Source: Betaproteobacteria bacterium RIFCSPLOWO2_12_FULL_64_23
GTDB lineage: Bacteria > Pseudomonadota > Gammaproteobacteria > Burkholderiales > SG8-39
DNA length: 33,641 bases
Reading direction: 5' to 3'
Assembly (NCBI GenBank): GCA_001770575.1
Contig: MERK01000046.1
Span: 1 to 33,641 of the forward strand
Positions 17,446 to 27,180 of this stretch are shown one piece after another. A model generated the notes under the pieces. The model was given only the letters and a program-made list of their open reading frames with translations, was not told the DNA's origin and made no database searches. A program made the position numbers and the translations under genes. Position 1 is the first letter of the stretch. Each line of letters begins with the position of its first letter.

Positions 17446-18093
17446 TCATAGTTCCAGGCGCCCCAGCAGGCGCGGCAAAGCGAGCACCGACGCGGTCTTG
17501 ACGTCGACGTAGGCCGGGGTGCGCGCCTCGCGCGTGACCCACACGGTCTTCATGCCCAGGCGCTTCGCCGGGCGCAGGTTTTCACGGCTGTCCTCCACCA
17601 TGACGCAGCGCGCGGCGATGAGGCCGTGCGCGCGCAGCAGACTGTGAAAGGCGGCGAGTGAGGGCTTGGGCCGGTAGCCGGTGGACTCGATGCAGTGCAC
17701 GGCGTCGAAATAGCCGTCGATGCCCATCATCTGCAGCACGGCTCTGGCGTAGTGTCGCGGCGCGTTGGACAGGACCAGCTTGCGGCCGGGCAGGCGGCGC
17801 AGCATGGCGGCGAGTCCGCGCTCATACACCACCATGTTGGACAAGTCGGGAAAAGCGTGCGTTTCGCGCAGAAAATGCGCGGGATCGGTGCCGTGATGGC
17901 GCATCATGCCCAGCAGCGTCGCGCCGTAGCTGCGCCAGTAATGCGCGCGCAGCTTGCCGGCGTCCTCCTCGGTCAGCCGCAAATGCCGCTGCAGATAAGC
18001 GGTCATGCTACGACTGATATGCGGGAAGATATGCGGCGAGGCGTTGTGCAGGGTGTTGTCCAGGTCGAACACCCAGCTTAGCTTTGTTGGCAC
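17446..18093 (-). CDS. Pyrimidine 5'-nucleotidase (HAD family)
   Basis: Protein of 215 aa of the HAD superfamily, in the class annotated as pyrimidine 5'-nucleotidase (Sdt1/SSM1-like). Motif I is FDLDNTLHNA (residues 9-18), motif II LVLSNAPRHY, motif III Lys in GYRPKPSL, and motif IV VMVEDSREN. The helical cap lies between motifs I and II. It should dephosphorylate small phosphorylated substrates such as UMP or CMP; the true substrate is unknown. It lies between argB (37 bp downstream of its stop) and slmA, a conserved trio. Codon use matches its neighbours. Confidence 0.9.
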   Translation of the reverse strand: MPTKLSWVFDLDNTLHNASPHIFPHISRSMTAYLQRHLRLTEEDAGKLRAHYWRSYGATLLGMMRHHGTDPAHFLRETHAFPDLSNMVVYERGLAAMLRRLPGRKLVLSNAPRHYARAVLQMMGIDGYFDAVHCIESTGYRPKPSLAAFHSLLRAHGLIAARCVMVEDSRENLRPAKRLGMKTVWVTREARTPAYVDVKTASVLALPRLLGRLEL

Positions 18094-18130
18094 TGTTGCC
18101 GGTCCAAGTCGGGACTCGCGCCCGGCAAAC

Positions 18131-19177
<1,047 letters not shown>

Positions 19178-19301
19178 TTATGTCAGCCTGGCCGCCTTCC
19201 CCCGCAGCGCTTCGGCGTACGAACACAAGGCATTCCGGGACGGTCAATTCGGGCGCAGCGAACCAGGTAAGCAGAACTTCAACCAAGTGGAGACAACGCA
19301 T

Positions 19302-20339
19302 ATGAAAACCAACAGAACCAAGCTGGCACTCGCCATTCTCGCTGCCGGCAGCGCGTTAGCCATCGCCACACCCGCGCAGGCGGGCAAGACGCTCGATGCC
19401 GTCAAGGCGCGCGGCGAACTCGTTTGCGGCGTCAATACCGGCCTGGCTGGCTTCTCCGCAGCCGACAGTCAGGGCAAGTGGTCCGGGCTGGATGTGGATG
19501 TGTGCCGCGCCATTGCAGCGGCGGTGCTGGGAGACGGCAATAAAGTGAAGTTCGTGCCGCTCACCGCGCAACAGCGTTTCACTGCGCTGCAGTCCGGCGA
19601 GATCGACATTCTTTCACGCAATACGACCTGGACTCTCACGCGCGATGCTTCGCTGGGCCTGCATTTTGCGGGCGTCACGTACTACGACGGCCAGGGATTC
19701 ATGGTGCCGGTGAAAAACAAGATCAAGAGCGCCAAGCAGTTGAAGGGTGCCACGGTGTGCGTGCAGTCGGGCACGACCACGGAAAAGAACCTGACCGATT
19801 ACTCCCGCGCCAACAACCTCAACGTGAAGCCGATCGTGTTCGAGAAGCAGGAAGCCGCGACCGGCGCCTATTTCTCCGGCCGCTGTGTGGCCTTCACCAC
19901 TGATGCGTCGGGTCTGGCCTCGATCCGCAACAAGGATGCGAAGGACCCCAAGGAACACACCATTCTGCCTGAGCTGATTTCCAAGGAGCCGCTCGGGCCG
20001 GTAGTGCGCCGCGGTGACGATGAGTGGTTTGCCATTGCCAAGTGGGTGCTCAACGGGCTGATCGAGTCCGAGGAATATGGCATTAGCCAGGACAATGTCG
20101 ATAAGCTCAAGGCGGAAAGCAAGGACCCGGTGGTGATGCGCATCCTCGGCACCTCTGAAGACACCGGAAAGCTGCTTGGCCTGGACAAGGACTGGATGGT
20201 GCGCGCTCTGAAGACCGTCGGTAATTATGGCGAGATGTTCGAGCGCAACGTTGGTCCGAAGACATCATTGGCTCTGCCGCGGGGCGCCAACGCCCTGTGG
20301 AACAAGGGCGGCTTGATGTACGCTCCGCCGATTCGCTGA
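19302..20339 (+). CDS. aapJ: General L-amino-acid ABC transporter, substrate-binding protein
   Basis: Periplasmic family 3 solute-binding protein of 345 aa. The signal peptide is MKTNRTKLALAILAAGSALAIATPAQA-GKTL. The mature part shows the AapJ/BztA pattern: LDAVKARGELVCGVNTGLAGFSAADSQG, GLDVDVCRAIAAAVLGD, LSRNTTWTLTRDASLGLHFAGVTYYDGQGFMV, and LGPVVRRGDDEWFAIAKWVLNGLIESEEYGIS. It binds polar and acidic amino acids in characterised members. The ATG at 19302 has GGAGA nine bases upstream; a longer open frame to 19128 is rejected. First gene of aapJQMP. Confidence 0.95.
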   Translation: MKTNRTKLALAILAAGSALAIATPAQAGKTLDAVKARGELVCGVNTGLAGFSAADSQGKWSGLDVDVCRAIAAAVLGDGNKVKFVPLTAQQRFTALQSGEIDILSRNTTWTLTRDASLGLHFAGVTYYDGQGFMVPVKNKIKSAKQLKGATVCVQSGTTTEKNLTDYSRANNLNVKPIVFEKQEAATGAYFSGRCVAFTTDASGLASIRNKDAKDPKEHTILPELISKEPLGPVVRRGDDEWFAIAKWVLNGLIESEEYGISQDNVDKLKAESKDPVVMRILGTSEDTGKLLGLDKDWMVRALKTVGNYGEMFERNVGPKTSLALPRGANALWNKGGLMYAPPIR

Positions 20340-20350
20340 CACCGGCCGAT

Positions 20351-20376
20351 GTGGCGCGGTCGCAAGGCCGCGCCAC
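20351..20376 (+). other. Stem-loop between aapJ and aapQ
   Basis: A 9-bp perfect stem (gtggcgcgg with ccgcgccac) and 8-nt loop, 11 bp after the aapJ stop. No T run follows. Intergenic hairpins after the binding-protein gene commonly protect its mRNA and allow it to be made in excess of the membrane subunits; that role is inferred here. Confidence 0.55.
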
Positions 20377-20485
20377 GCTCATTTCCGTTACTGCTCTGGC
20401 TTGCCGACTTGGCGCCGCGGTCTTGGCGCGCTTGCTGCGTCGGTGTACCTATGTGGCCGGTAACGCGATATGAAGGAGTCGCACC

Positions 20486-21664
20486 ATGGCTGAACGAGCA
20501 CCGCCCAGGAAGCGCGCATGGTCCTGGCGCAGTCAGGCGTTTCGCGGTCTCATTTACCAGATCGTCGCCGTGGCGCTCATCGCCTTTGGCGTCTGGTATC
20601 TCGTCAATTCGACGCTGGCCAACATGGCCGCGCGCGGCATTCAGTCGGGCTTTGGCTTTCTGCTGCAGCCCGCCGGTTTCGACATCGGCGAATCGCTGAT
20701 TCCCTACGATGCGCTCGACCCGTACTGGAAAGCCTATGCGGTAGGCGTGCTCAATACCTTGCGTGTCGCTGCAGTCGGCATCATTTTTGCCACCCTGCTG
20801 GGGACGGTCCTGGGCATCGGCCGGTTTTCCGGCAACGCCATCGTGCGCGGGCTTTGCTACGCCTATGTTGAGCTGTTCCGCAATGTGCCGGTGCTGTTGC
20901 AGCTCCTGATGTGGTACCTGTTGTTTGCAGACATGCTGCCGCCGATTACCGAAGCGCTTTCCCTGGGGGGAGTACTCTTTCTGTCCAAGAACGGGCTTTC
21001 ATTTCCCGTGCCGGTGTGGGGGCCGGGTGTCGGGCTGGCGTTGCTGGGCGCGCTGGCAGGCATGGTGGCGGCTTGGCTGTACCGGCGCTGGGCAATCGCC
21101 AGGTTTGAGGCTACCGGGCAGATAAGAAGCCTGTTCTGGGTACCCATGGTGATCGTCATTGCCGGAGCGTTGCTGGGCTGGATCGCAGGCGGTGCGCCTT
21201 CAACATGGAATGTGCCCAGACCCGATGGCTTCATCATGCACGGTGGGGCGTCCGCAACCCCCGAATTTCTCGCTGTGCTGTTGGGTCTGGTGCTCTATAC
21301 CGCGGCGTTTATTGCCGAGGTCGTCCGTTCTGGAATCGCTTCCGTGGTGCGTGGCCAGGTCGAGGCCGCCAGCAGCCTGGGGCTGTCGAAAGACCAGGCC
21401 ATGCGTCTGGTCATTTTGCCTCAGGCGTTGCGCGTCATTATCCCGCCCGTCACCAGCCAGTATCTCAATCTCACCAAGAACTCCTCGCTCGCGGTGGCCG
21501 TGGGATACCCCGATGTGGTTTCCATCGCCAATACTTCGCTGAATCAGACTGGACGGGCGGTGGAGTGCATTGCATTGATCATGGCCGTCTACCTCACCAC
21601 CTCGCTGGCCACATCTGCGTTCATGAACTGGTACAACCGGCGTGCCGCGATCAAGGAGCGCTGA
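20486..21664 (+). CDS. aapQ: General L-amino-acid ABC transporter permease AapQ
   Basis: Inner-membrane permease of 392 aa with about eight helices. The N-terminal signature FLLQPAGFDIGESLIPYDALDPYWKAYAVGVLNTLRV is typical of AapQ/BztB. The EAA loop that docks the ATPase is EAASSLGLSKDQAMRLVILPQALRVIIPPVTSQYLNLTKNSSLA near residue 290. AAGGAG precedes the ATG by 8 bp. A 146-bp gap with a hairpin separates it from aapJ; aapM follows immediately. Confidence 0.95.
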   Translation: MAERAPPRKRAWSWRSQAFRGLIYQIVAVALIAFGVWYLVNSTLANMAARGIQSGFGFLLQPAGFDIGESLIPYDALDPYWKAYAVGVLNTLRVAAVGIIFATLLGTVLGIGRFSGNAIVRGLCYAYVELFRNVPVLLQLLMWYLLFADMLPPITEALSLGGVLFLSKNGLSFPVPVWGPGVGLALLGALAGMVAAWLYRRWAIARFEATGQIRSLFWVPMVIVIAGALLGWIAGGAPSTWNVPRPDGFIMHGGASATPEFLAVLLGLVLYTAAFIAEVVRSGIASVVRGQVEAASSLGLSKDQAMRLVILPQALRVIIPPVTSQYLNLTKNSSLAVAVGYPDVVSIANTSLNQTGRAVECIALIMAVYLTTSLATSAFMNWYNRRAAIKER

Positions 21665-21665
21665 T

Positions 21666-22772
21666 ATGGCGGGAAGCATTTTTCAGCCCATCCCGGCGCG
21701 TCCCTCCCCGGTGAAAACCGAAGGGCTGCTGCCGTGGTTGCGCGCCAACCTGTTCGGCAATTGGGTCAACTCGATGGTGACTGTGCTGATCGCCGTCGCG
21801 CTGGGGTACGCGGCTTCCGGATTCCTCACTTGGGGGCTGGTCAATGCGGTGTTTGCGCCCAATGCCGATCAATGCCAGGCCGCGCGCGGGAGCGGCGCGT
21901 GCTGGGGCGTGATCGCGGAGAAGTTTCGCGTCATCATTTTCGGCCGCTATCCCTACGAGGAGCATTGGCGTCCTGAAATCGGCACCATTCTGCTGTTGGG
22001 CTTGCTGATCCTGAGTTGCATCCGCCGTTTCTGGAAACCCTGGCTCGTTCCGGCGTGGATTGGCGTGCTGTTTGCCTTCTTTACGCTCATGGCGGGTGGC
22101 AAGCTGGGTCTTTCCGAGGTGCCCAGCGACCAATGGGGCGGGTTGCCGCTCACCATCATGCTGGCAACACTGAGCATCGTCTTCGCCTACCCGCTTGCCA
22201 TTCTGGTCGCATTGGGACGGCAGTCCGCGTTGCCGGCCATTCGTTCGCTGTGCGTCATCTATGTCGAGCTGATACGCGGCGTGCCCCTGATTTCAGTGCT
22301 GTTCATGGCGAGTTTCATGTTTCCGCTGTTCCTTCCGGTAGGAAAGTCGCCTGACGTGCTGTTGCGTGTGCTGGTCGGCATCACGCTGTTTTCAGCCGCG
22401 TATCTCGCGGAGGTGGTGCGCGGTGGTCTGCAGGCCATTCCAAATGGGCAGGTTGAATCAGCGCAATCGCTGGGGCTCACGTACTGGCAGACACAGCGCA
22501 AGATCGTGCTGCCGCAAGCACTTGCGATGGTGGTGCCGGGCATCGTGAACAGCTTTATCGCCATCTTCAAGGACACCTCGCTGGTCACCATCGTCTCGCT
22601 CTATGAGCTGACCGGCGCGCTCGGCCTCGCGCTGAATTCCGAGGCGGACTGGCGCCCGTTCAAGATCGAGGGCTATCTCTTCATCACGCTCATTTACTTC
22701 GTGTTCTGTTTTGCCATGTCCCGCTACAGCCTGTGGATCGAGCACCAGGTGAGCCGCAGCAAGACCCGATAG
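21666..22772 (+). CDS. aapM: General L-amino-acid ABC transporter permease AapM
   Basis: Second permease of the heterodimer, 368 aa. It begins MAGSIFQPIPARPSPVKTEG, followed by LRANLFGNWVNSMVTVLIAV, the usual AapM/BztC N-terminus. The EAA loop is VESAQSLGLTYWQTQRKIVLPQALAMVVPGIVNSFIAIFKDTSLV. The ATG lies one base after the aapQ stop, with AAGGAG eight bases upstream, so the in-frame ATG within aapQ (21642) is not needed. Complete, with normal length. Confidence 0.95.
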   Translation: MAGSIFQPIPARPSPVKTEGLLPWLRANLFGNWVNSMVTVLIAVALGYAASGFLTWGLVNAVFAPNADQCQAARGSGACWGVIAEKFRVIIFGRYPYEEHWRPEIGTILLLGLLILSCIRRFWKPWLVPAWIGVLFAFFTLMAGGKLGLSEVPSDQWGGLPLTIMLATLSIVFAYPLAILVALGRQSALPAIRSLCVIYVELIRGVPLISVLFMASFMFPLFLPVGKSPDVLLRVLVGITLFSAAYLAEVVRGGLQAIPNGQVESAQSLGLTYWQTQRKIVLPQALAMVVPGIVNSFIAIFKDTSLVTIVSLYELTGALGLALNSEADWRPFKIEGYLFITLIYFVFCFAMSRYSLWIEHQVSRSKTR

Positions 22773-22781
22773 GAAACCATC

Positions 22782-23525
22782 ATGGCCGAGCCCATCATTA
22801 GCTTCAACAAAGTCAACAAGTGGTACGGCGACAACTTTCACGTCCTGCGTGACATCGACCTTCAGGTGGCTGCGGGGGAGCGCATCGTGGTGTGCGGTCC
22901 TTCCGGTTCCGGAAAATCGACCTTGATCCGCTGCATCAATCGTCTCGAGGACCACCAGGAAGGCCGCATCGTCGTCGCCGGAATCGAACTGTCCGATGAT
23001 GTGAAAGCCGTTGAGCAGGTTCGCCGCCAGGTGGGCATGGTGTTCCAGCAGTTCAACCTCTTTCCCCATCTCACGGTGCTGGAGAATCTGACGCTGGCCC
23101 CCATGTGGGTGGGCAGGACGCCGCGCAAGCTGGCGGAGGAAAGCGCCATGCAGCAACTGGAGCGCGTGCAAATCGCCGAACAGGCGCACAAGTATCCGTT
23201 GCAGCTCTCCGGCGGCCAGCAGCAGCGCGTCGCCATCGCACGCGCGCTCTGCCTGACGCCCAAGATCATGCTGTTTGACGAACCGACCTCCGCTTTGGAC
23301 CCGGAGATGATCAAGGAAGTGCTGGATGTGATGATCGAGCTGGCAAACCAGGGCATCACCATGATCTGCGTCACCCACGAAATGGGTTTTGCCAAGGCCG
23401 TTGCCGACCGCGTAATCTTCATGGACCAGGGGCAGATCGTGGAGCAGAACACGCCGCACGAGTTCTTCGATCACCCGCAGAGCGAGCGCACCAAGGACTT
23501 CCTGTCCAAGATACTGGGTGGCTAG
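22782..23525 (+). CDS. aapP: General L-amino-acid ABC transporter ATPase AapP
   Basis: Cytosolic ATP-binding subunit of 247 aa. Walker A is GPSGSGKST (about residues 38-46), the Q-loop is [14 protein letters not shown], the signature [15 protein letters not shown], Walker [15 protein letters not shown], and the switch His is in CVTHEMGFA. It starts 9 bp after aapM with an AGGA site. It closes aapJQMP, so all four parts of the importer are present. The next gene converges on it with a 7-bp gap and no visible terminator. Confidence 0.97.
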   Translation: MAEPIISFNKVNKWYGDNFHVLRDIDLQVAAGERIVVCGPSGSGKSTLIRCINRLEDHQEGRIVVAGIELSDDVKAVEQVRRQVGMVFQQFNLFPHLTVLENLTLAPMWVGRTPRKLAEESAMQQLERVQIAEQAHKYPLQLSGGQQQRVAIARALCLTPKIMLFDEPTSALDPEMIKEVLDVMIELANQGITMICVTHEMGFAKAVADRVIFMDQGQIVEQNTPHEFFDHPQSERTKDFLSKILGG

Positions 23526-23532
23526 GGCCGTG

Positions 23533-24006
23533 CTATTTATTCGTGCTGGCGCCGAGCTCGCGCACCTGCGCCTGAATCTCTATGGTCTTGAACGTCTTGT
23601 CCTTGGCCTCGAAGCGCAATTTGATCGGCACCGCCGCGCCTTTTTTCAGCGGCTGTTTCAAGTCCATCAGCATGACGTGGTAGCCCCCTCCCGGCTTCAG
23701 CTCGACCGCCTTGCCCGCCGGCAGGTCCAACCTGGAGATCGGGCGCATGTGCATGACGTCGTTCTCCATTTTCATTTCGTGAATCTGCACCGAGCCTGCG
23801 ACCGGGCTCTCCACCGCCACCAGGGTGGCCGCTTCGCTGGCGGTGAGCTGCATGAAAGCGCCGGTCGCCTTCTGTCCGCGCACGGTGCCGCGCACCCAGG
23901 GTTCCTTGATGGTCACTTCCTGCGCGTGGACCACGCTGGTGGGCAGCCCGCCGCCCAGCGCGAGGCCGATAGAACCGAACAGCACGGCTCGTGTGGAATG
24001 TTTCAT
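23533..24006 (-). CDS. PCuAC-type periplasmic copper chaperone
   Basis: Protein of 157 aa with a signal peptide (MKHSTRAVLFGSIGLALGGG ... VVHA-QEV) and one PCuAC (formerly DUF461) domain. The copper motif H-x-M ... M ... H-x-M is visible in IHEMKMENDVMHM and GGGYHVMLM. Members deliver Cu(I) to the CuA site of cytochrome oxidase, which links this gene to coxB in the same window. The start at ATG 24004-24006 is preferred: GGAGA lies at the right distance, whereas the earlier ATG at 24018 overlaps that site. It lies 17 bp after hslU on the same strand. Confidence 0.9.
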   Translation of the reverse strand: MKHSTRAVLFGSIGLALGGGLPTSVVHAQEVTIKEPWVRGTVRGQKATGAFMQLTASEAATLVAVESPVAGSVQIHEMKMENDVMHMRPISRLDLPAGKAVELKPGGGYHVMLMDLKQPLKKGAAVPIKLRFEAKDKTFKTIEIQAQVRELGASTNK

Positions 24007-24023
24007 TTGCTTCTCCATAAGAA

Positions 24024-25382
24024 TTACAGTACGTAGCGGGCCAGGTCTTCGGATAGCGCCAATTCCTTCAGTCGCGCATCGACATAGGCGGCGTCGATGG
24101 TAATGCTCTGGTCATTGCGCTTGCCCGCATCGAAGGAAATTTCCTCCAGCAACTTTTCCATCACGGTATACAGGCGCCGCGCGCCGATGTTCTCGGTCTT
24201 CTCGTTGACGGCGTAGGCGATCTCGGCCAGGCGCTTGATGCCATCGGGCTGGAACGCAAGCTTCACGCCCTCGGTTTCGAGCAGCGCCTGATACTGGCGC
24301 GTGAGGCAGGCGTCGGTCTGGGTGAGGATGTTCTCGAAATCGGCGGCCGACAGCGAATCGAGCTCTACCCGTATCGGCAGCCGCCCCTGCAGCTCGGGGA
24401 TCAGGTCGGAGGGCTTGGCCATGTGGAACGCGCCGCTGGCAATGAACAGGATGTGGTCGGTCTTGACCATGCCGTACTTGGTCGAGACCGTGGTGCCCTC
24501 GACCAGGGGCAGCAAGTCGCGCTGCACCCCCTGGCGCGACACGTCGGCGCCGGACATCTCGGAACGGCTGGCAATCTTGTCGATCTCGTCGATGAAAACG
24601 ATGCCGTTCTGCTCGGCGTTGGCCAGCGCATGGGTCTTGAGGTCCTCGTCGCTGATCATCCGCGCCGCCTCTTCTTCGGCGGCCAGCTTCAACGCCTCGC
24701 GGATTTTCAGCTTGCGCGTTTTCCTGCGGCTGCCGGACAGATTCTGGAACATGCCCTGGATCTGCGAAGTCAGCTCTTCCATCCCGGGCGGGGCGAAGAT
24801 TTCCATTTGCGCCGCCGCCGCGGCCACTTCGATTTCGATCTCCTTGTCGTCGAGTTCCCCCTCGCGCAGCTTTTTCCTGAATTTCTGCCGCGTCGCCGAC
24901 GCCTCCGCGGTTTCCGGGGCGGCGGCGGTGCCCGCTTCCGCTGCATCGAACGCGCCCGACCGGCGCGCCCGCGGAAGAAGCGCGTCGAGGATGCGTTCCT
25001 CGGCCGCATCCTCGGCTCTGACTTTGACCTTGCGCATGGCGTGCTCGCGCGTCTGCTTGACGCTGATTTCGACCAGATCGCGCACGATGGTGTCGACGTC
25101 TCGGCCGACGTAGCCTACCTCGGTGAATTTGGTCGCCTCGACCTTGATGAAGGGTGCGTCCGCTAGTTTTGCCAGGCGCCGCGCGATCTCGGTCTTGCCC
25201 ACGCCGGTCGGCCCGATCATGAGGATGTTCTTCGGCGTGATTTCGTGGCGCAGCGGCTCGGCCACCTGCTGCCGGCGCCAGCGGTTCCGGAGGGCGATGG
25301 CGACCGCGCGCTTGGCGCGGTCCTGGCCGATGATGTGCTTGTCCAGTTCGTGGACGATTTCCTGCGGGGTCATTTTCGACAT
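24024..25382 (-). CDS. hslU: ATP-dependent protease ATPase subunit HslU
   Basis: AAA+ unfoldase of 452 aa that feeds substrates to HslV. It begins [37 protein letters not shown]. Walker A is GPTGVGKTE, with Walker B in [14 protein letters not shown]. The intermediate (I) domain lies between, with an Ala/Glu-rich segment (about residues 150-200), and the sensor region follows. The C-terminal [10 protein letters not shown] tail docks into HslV. A TTG 19 codons upstream is rejected, as the ATG gives the standard start. It follows hslV by 49 bp. Confidence 0.97.
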   Translation of the reverse strand: MSKMTPQEIVHELDKHIIGQDRAKRAVAIALRNRWRRQQVAEPLRHEITPKNILMIGPTGVGKTEIARRLAKLADAPFIKVEATKFTEVGYVGRDVDTIVRDLVEISVKQTREHAMRKVKVRAEDAAEERILDALLPRARRSGAFDAAEAGTAAAPETAEASATRQKFRKKLREGELDDKEIEIEVAAAAAQMEIFAPPGMEELTSQIQGMFQNLSGSRRKTRKLKIREALKLAAEEEAARMISDEDLKTHALANAEQNGIVFIDEIDKIASRSEMSGADVSRQGVQRDLLPLVEGTTVSTKYGMVKTDHILFIASGAFHMAKPSDLIPELQGRLPIRVELDSLSAADFENILTQTDACLTRQYQALLETEGVKLAFQPDGIKRLAEIAYAVNEKTENIGARRLYTVMEKLLEEISFDAGKRNDQSITIDAAYVDARLKELALSEDLARYVL

Positions 25383-25431
25383 GGTTTGTTGCGTAAGATA
25401 ATTGGACAACACCGGTCTCGCGCCCGTTCCC

Positions 25432-25968
25432 TCACTCAAGGGTTTCGATCACGAGCTGCTGGTTGGTATAGATGCAAATGTCGGCGGCGATGCCGAGCGA
25501 CCTGGTGACGATTTCCTTGGGCCCAAGCGTGGTGTTTTCAAGCAGCGCCCGCGCCGCCGATTGCGCGTAGGGGCCGCCCGAGCCGATGGCGAGCAGGCCG
25601 AGTTCCGGCTCGAGCACGTCGCCTATGCCGGTGATAATGAGCGACGTCTCGCGATCCGCTACCGCCAGCATCGCCTCCAGGCGCCGCAAAACGCGGTCGG
25701 TGCGCCAGTCTTTGGCGAGTTCCACCGCCGAACGCAGCAGGTTGCCCTGGTGTTTCTCCAGCTTGGCCTCGAAGCGCTCGAACAGGGTGAAGGCATCGGC
25801 CGTGCCGCCGGCAAAACCGGCCAGGATGCGGTCATGATACAAGCGCCGCACTTTGCGTGCGCCGGATTTGATCACGATACTGCCCAGGGTGACCTGGCCG
25901 TCGCCGCCCAGCGCGACGCTCTGGCCGCGCCGCGCGGACAGGATGGTGGTGCCACTGAATTGTTCCAT
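25432..25968 (-). CDS. hslV: ATP-dependent protease peptidase subunit HslV
   Basis: Proteasome-like peptidase of 178 aa. The short propeptide MEQFSG precedes the catalytic Thr of the mature N-terminus [52 protein letters not shown] and [21 protein letters not shown] are family segments. The frame is open ten codons further, but the ATG at 25966-25968 gives the canonical propeptide. First gene of hslVU; a heat-shock-type promoter lies just upstream. Confidence 0.97.
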   Translation of the reverse strand: MEQFSGTTILSARRGQSVALGGDGQVTLGSIVIKSGARKVRRLYHDRILAGFAGGTADAFTLFERFEAKLEKHQGNLLRSAVELAKDWRTDRVLRRLEAMLAVADRETSLIITGIGDVLEPELGLLAIGSGGPYAQSAARALLENTTLGPKEIVTRSLGIAADICIYTNQQLVIETLE

Positions 25969-26120
25969 AGGGGGGTCCGGCGCAGGTAATTTCTCCACGT
26001 TGGGGCGGTTTTGCGGGAATCAAGCCAATTATTGGTCAAGCTGCGGGCGGCGGATGACGCGGTGGCCGCGGCGCTGCCAGGGCGCGCGCCTTGATCGAGA
26101 TGCACCGACAGGGCGCAATT
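25969..26120. other. Gap between the GTPase gene and hslV
   Basis: 152 bp holding the hslVU promoter. No gene or terminator is evident. In some relatives dksA lies in this neighbourhood; it is not here. Confidence 0.4.
25998..26024 (-). promoter_or_regulatory. Putative sigma-32 (heat-shock) promoter of hslVU
   Basis: On the minus strand CTTGATT (26018-26024) and CCCCAACG (25998-26005) are separated by 12 bp. This follows the E. coli RpoH pattern (CTTGAA, 12-14 bp, CCCCATNT), as in groE and dnaK promoters. Transcription would begin about 20-25 bp before the hslV ATG. hslVU is a classical RpoH target. Confidence 0.6.
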
Positions 26121-27128
26121 CTAGTACAACACGGCAAGTTGTGCCTGGCTAACGAGGCACTGCTTCAGGCCCTGAATGAACAGATCTTCTGGCAATTTCC
26201 TGCCGATGAACACCATCACGCTCGCGCGCTTCTCCTGCGGCCCCCAGGGCTTGCCGACGTCCCCGCCCATGAGCATGTGCACGCCCTGGAACACCACGCG
26301 GTTGTCGTTCTCGGCCAGCCACAGCACCCCCTTGTAGCGCAAGAGGTCCGGGCCGTATACATGGATCATGCCGGAGAGGAACTCCTCCAGCTTCACACCA
26401 TCGAAAGGCTCGTCCGCGCGGAACACGAAGGAATGCACCGCGTCGTCGTGCTCATGGTCCTCCTCCTCGAGAAAGCCGGGTTCGATCTCCAGAATGGCGT
26501 TGAGGTTGAAGCCGCGGATGTCGAGAATGTCCGCCAGCGGCGTATCGCCGAAATGCACCTGCTTGATCGGCGCGCGCGGATTGATCTTGACCAGACGCGC
26601 TCTGAGTTGCTCCTGCTCCCCCGCGCTGATGAGATCGGTCTTCGACAGCAGGATGCGGTCGGCGAAGCCCACCTGCTCCTGCGCTTCGCGGAAATCATCC
26701 AGCTGCTTGTCCGCGTGCTTGGCATCGACCAGGGTGACGATGGAATCGAGCAGGTAGTAGTTGCCGATGTCCTCGTCCATGAAAAAGGTTTGCGCCACCG
26801 GGCCGGGGTCGGCCATGCCCGTGGTCTCGATGATGATGCGCTCGAAATCGAGCTGCTTCGCCTCGCGCTTCGCCTGCAGTTCGCCCAGGATCCGCACCAG
26901 GTCGCCGCGCACGGTGCAGCAAATGCAGCCGTTGTTCATCTCGACGATCTGCTCGCCCCTGTCCTGCACCAGCAGCGCGTTGTCGATGCCGACCTCGCCG
27001 AACTCGTTTTCGATCACGGCGATGCGCTGGCCGTGCTGCTCCTTGAGGATGCGGTTCAGCAGCGTGGTCTTGCCGCTGCCCAAAAAGCCGGTGAGTATGG
27101 TCACGGGCACCATTTCCTGTGGTTTCAT
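26121..27128 (-). CDS. COG0523-family GTPase (CobW/YjiA-like metallochaperone)
   Basis: G3E GTPase of 335 aa. The P-loop GFLGSGKTTLLN lies near residue 14, the metal-binding CxCC motif in GCICCTVRGDL near 67, IIIETTGMADPGPV (switch region) near 100, and the SKTD guanine-specificity motif near 162. An acidic/His patch EEEDHEHDDAVH lies near 240, before the C-terminal CobW_C domain. Members insert or buffer metals, often zinc; the metal here is unknown. The start at ATG 27126-27128 has AGGG upstream; an earlier ATG at 27155 has none. It lies 49 bp after the rlmI-like gene, with a palindrome in that gap. Confidence 0.9.
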   Translation of the reverse strand: MKPQEMVPVTILTGFLGSGKTTLLNRILKEQHGQRIAVIENEFGEVGIDNALLVQDRGEQIVEMNNGCICCTVRGDLVRILGELQAKREAKQLDFERIIIETTGMADPGPVAQTFFMDEDIGNYYLLDSIVTLVDAKHADKQLDDFREAQEQVGFADRILLSKTDLISAGEQEQLRARLVKINPRAPIKQVHFGDTPLADILDIRGFNLNAILEIEPGFLEEEDHEHDDAVHSFVFRADEPFDGVKLEEFLSGMIHVYGPDLLRYKGVLWLAENDNRVVFQGVHMLMGGDVGKPWGPQEKRASVMVFIGRKLPEDLFIQGLKQCLVSQAQLAVLY

Positions 27129-27163
27129 TTCTGGCCCTGGGTCAATTTGCTGCATGGTTCGAA

Positions 27164-27180
27164 TAGGCGATTATCGCCTA
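27164..27180 (-). promoter_or_regulatory. 17-bp palindrome before the GTPase gene
   Basis: taggcga-tta-tcgccta, a perfect 7-bp inverted repeat that overlaps the rlmI-like stop codon and lies 36 bp before the GTPase ATG. The minus-strand copy contains GATAAT, a possible -10. It could be an operator or a weak hairpin; the factor is unknown. Confidence 0.35.
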
